DNA of 64,000 nt. Origin: Ursus arctos (lineage: Eukaryota; Chordata; Mammalia; Carnivora; Ursidae). The notes beneath the pieces were generated by a model. The model did not search any database. It saw nothing but the letters and a program-made list of their open reading frames with translations, and was not told the origin of the DNA. Position numbers and translations under genes: made by a program. Location of the stretch: contig NW_026623008.1 of the NCBI RefSeq assembly GCF_023065955.2, forward strand, positions 14,538,501 to 14,602,500, written 5' to 3'. Shown piece after piece: positions 62,295 through 64,000 of this stretch (positions are counted from its first letter, which is position 1; each line of letters begins with the position of its first letter).

Positions 62295-64000
62295 ATACAG
62301 CATCCTTTCCTGATTAAAACCCTTCAGAGTGTAGGAATAGAAGGTACATTTCTCAATCTCATAAAAGCCATCTATGAAAAGCCTACTGCAAATATTATTC
62401 TCAATGGGGAAAAGCTGGAAGCCTTTCCCTTAAGATCAGGAACACGACAAGGATGCCCACTCTCGCCACTATTATTCAACATAGTACTAGAAGTCCTTGC
62501 AACAGCAATCAGACAACAAAAAGGGATCAAAGGTATTCAAATCGGCAAAGAAGAAGTCAAAATGTCTCTCTTCGCAGACGACATGATACTCTATATGGAA
62601 AACCCAAAAGAAGCCACTCCCAAACTATTAGAAGTTATAGAGCAATTCAGTAACGTGGCGGGATACAAAATCAATGCTCAGAAATCAGTTGCATTTCTGT
62701 ACACGAATAACGAGAACGAAGAAAGAGAAATCAGGGAATCCATCCCATTTACAATAGCACCAAAAACCATACGTTACCTTGGAATTAACTTAACCAGAGA
62801 CGTAAAGGACCTTTATTCTAGAAACTATAAATCACTCTTAAAAGACATTGAGGAAGACATAAAAAGATGGGAAGATATTCCATGCTCATGGATCGGAAGA
62901 ATTAACATAGTTAAAATGTCCATGCTACCCAGAGCAATCTACACTTTCAATGCTATCCCGATCAAAATACCGAGAACGTTTTTCAAAGAACTGGAACAAA
63001 TAGTCCTTAAATTTGTATGGAACCAGAAAAGACCCCGAATCTCCAAGGAACTGTTGAAAAGGAAAAACAAAGCTGGGGGCATCACAATGCCGGATTTCGA
63101 GCTGTACTACAAAGCTGTGATCACAAAGACAGCATGGTACTGGCACAAAAACAGACACATAGACCAATGGAACAGAATAGAGAGCCCAGAAATGGACCCT
63201 CAGCTCTTTGGGCAACTAATATTTGATAAAGCAGGAAAAAACATCCGGTGGGAAAAAGACAGTCTCTTCAATAAATGGTGCTGGGAAAATTGGACAGCTA
63301 CATGCAAAAGAATGAAACTTGACCACTATCTCACACCATACACAAAAATAAACTCCAAATGGATGAAAGACCTCGATGTGAGACAGGAATCCATCAAAAT
63401 TCTAGAGGAGAACATAGGCAGCAACCTCTACGACATCGGCCAAAGCAAACTTTTTCATGACACATCCCCAAAGGCAAGAGAAACAAAAGATAAAATGAAT
63501 TTATGGGACTTCATCAAGATTAAAAGTTTCTGCACATCCAAGGAAACAGTCAGAAAAACTAAGAGGCAGCCCACGGAATGGGAGAATATATTTGCAAATG
63601 ACACTACAGATAAAGGACTGGTATCCAAGATCTACAAAGAACTTCTCAAACTCAATACACGAGAAACAAATAAACAAATCAAAAAATGGGCAGAAGATAT
63701 GAACAGACACTTTTCCAATGAAGACATACAAATGGCTAACAGACACATGAAAAAATGTTCAAAATCATTAGCCATCAAGGAAATTCAAATCAAAACCACA
63801 CTGAGATACCACCTTACGCCAGTTAGAATGGCAAAAATAGACAAGGCAAGAAACAACAATTGTTGGAGAGGATGTGGAGAAAGGGGATCCCTCCTACATT
63901 GTTGGTGGGAATGCAAGTTGGTACAGCCACTCTGGAAAACCGTGTGGAGGTCCCTTAAAAAGTTAAAAATTGAGCTACCCTATGATCCAGCCATTGCACT
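62295..64000 (+). mobile_element. 5'-truncated L1 with uninterrupted ORF2 segment, running off the window
   Basis: L1 ORF2 encodes endonuclease and reverse transcriptase for target-primed retrotransposition. From ATACAGCATCC (62295) one frame is open for 568 codons to the window end. It begins in the RT fingers ([10 protein letters not shown]), continues through [13 protein letters not shown], the catalytic LFADD (62568-62582) and the thumb, and reaches the C-terminal cysteine motif C-x3-C-x7-H-x4-C at 63861-63914. The endonuclease and ORF1 are missing: upstream of about 62295 the homology stops in a CA-rich spot, consistent with 5' truncation. The absence of any stop or frameshift means the copy is young for its genome, although it cannot move on its own. 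Confidence 0.9.

Noticed and set aside
55165..64000. PINK1 first exon downstream of CDA
   Set aside because: No CpG-rich exon with kinase or mitochondrial targeting sequence is seen before the window ends in L1.

Overview
The window is mammalian nuclear DNA from a carnivore. The evidence is more than twenty Can-SINE (tRNA-Lys-derived, SINEC) copies on both strands, each with the B-box-like GGGATCGAGCCCCACATCAGG block, a CT-rich stretch, AATAAATAAATAAAATC and an A-tail. The head variant GGCGCCTGGGTGGCACAGCGG and the block GCTCGATCCCATAACGCC/GCCTGCTTCTTCC fit arctoid carnivores, and I think of bears first; that species guess is inference. There are no bacterial features.

Only one host protein-coding gene is supported: CDA (cytidine deaminase), plus strand, four coding exons at 34886-35039, 46540-46651, 52192-52249 and 55048-55164. 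All introns are GT-AG, and the exons join in frame to a 146-residue protein with all zinc and catalytic residues in place. A G+C-rich, CpG-rich promoter area with GC boxes surrounds exon 1. The 3' UTR carries a perfect 10-bp hairpin.

Layout. 1-22.5 kb: intergenic, made of old LTR relics (MLT1-like, MLT2-like), an antisense L2 relic (about 6.2-8.0 kb), two L1 3' fragments (13.1-13.7 and 17.85-18.9 kb) and many Can-SINEs, several nested in one another. 22.5-32.2 kb: one decayed gammaretrovirus-like provirus on the minus strand (22540-32231). It has paired LTRs, a polypurine tract, a tRNA-Phe-type primer binding site, gag (matrix, capsid, CCHC zinc finger), a protease relic and an env transmembrane relic. 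It lacks recognisable reverse transcriptase and integrase, has been invaded by a second solo LTR and by several SINEs, and itself sits inside an older MIR. 32.2-34.6 kb: intergenic with a SINE and MIRs. 34.6-55.5 kb: CDA, with introns of about 11.5, 5.5 and 2.8 kb that hold SINEs, MIRs, L2 pieces, a short L1 and GT/CG and ATTC microsatellites. 55.5-62.3 kb: downstream intergenic DNA with MIRs, an MLT1-like LTR and two SINEs. 62.3-64 kb: the C-terminal two thirds of an L1 ORF2, uninterrupted to the window edge.

In human the gene order is FAM43B-CDA-PINK1; neither neighbour is seen here. I found no wholly new system. The most interesting items are the provirus with its nested insertions, the oppositely oriented SINEs flanking CDA exon 2, the 3' UTR hairpin, the frame that stays open upstream of the CDA start codon, and the intact L1 ORF2 segment.
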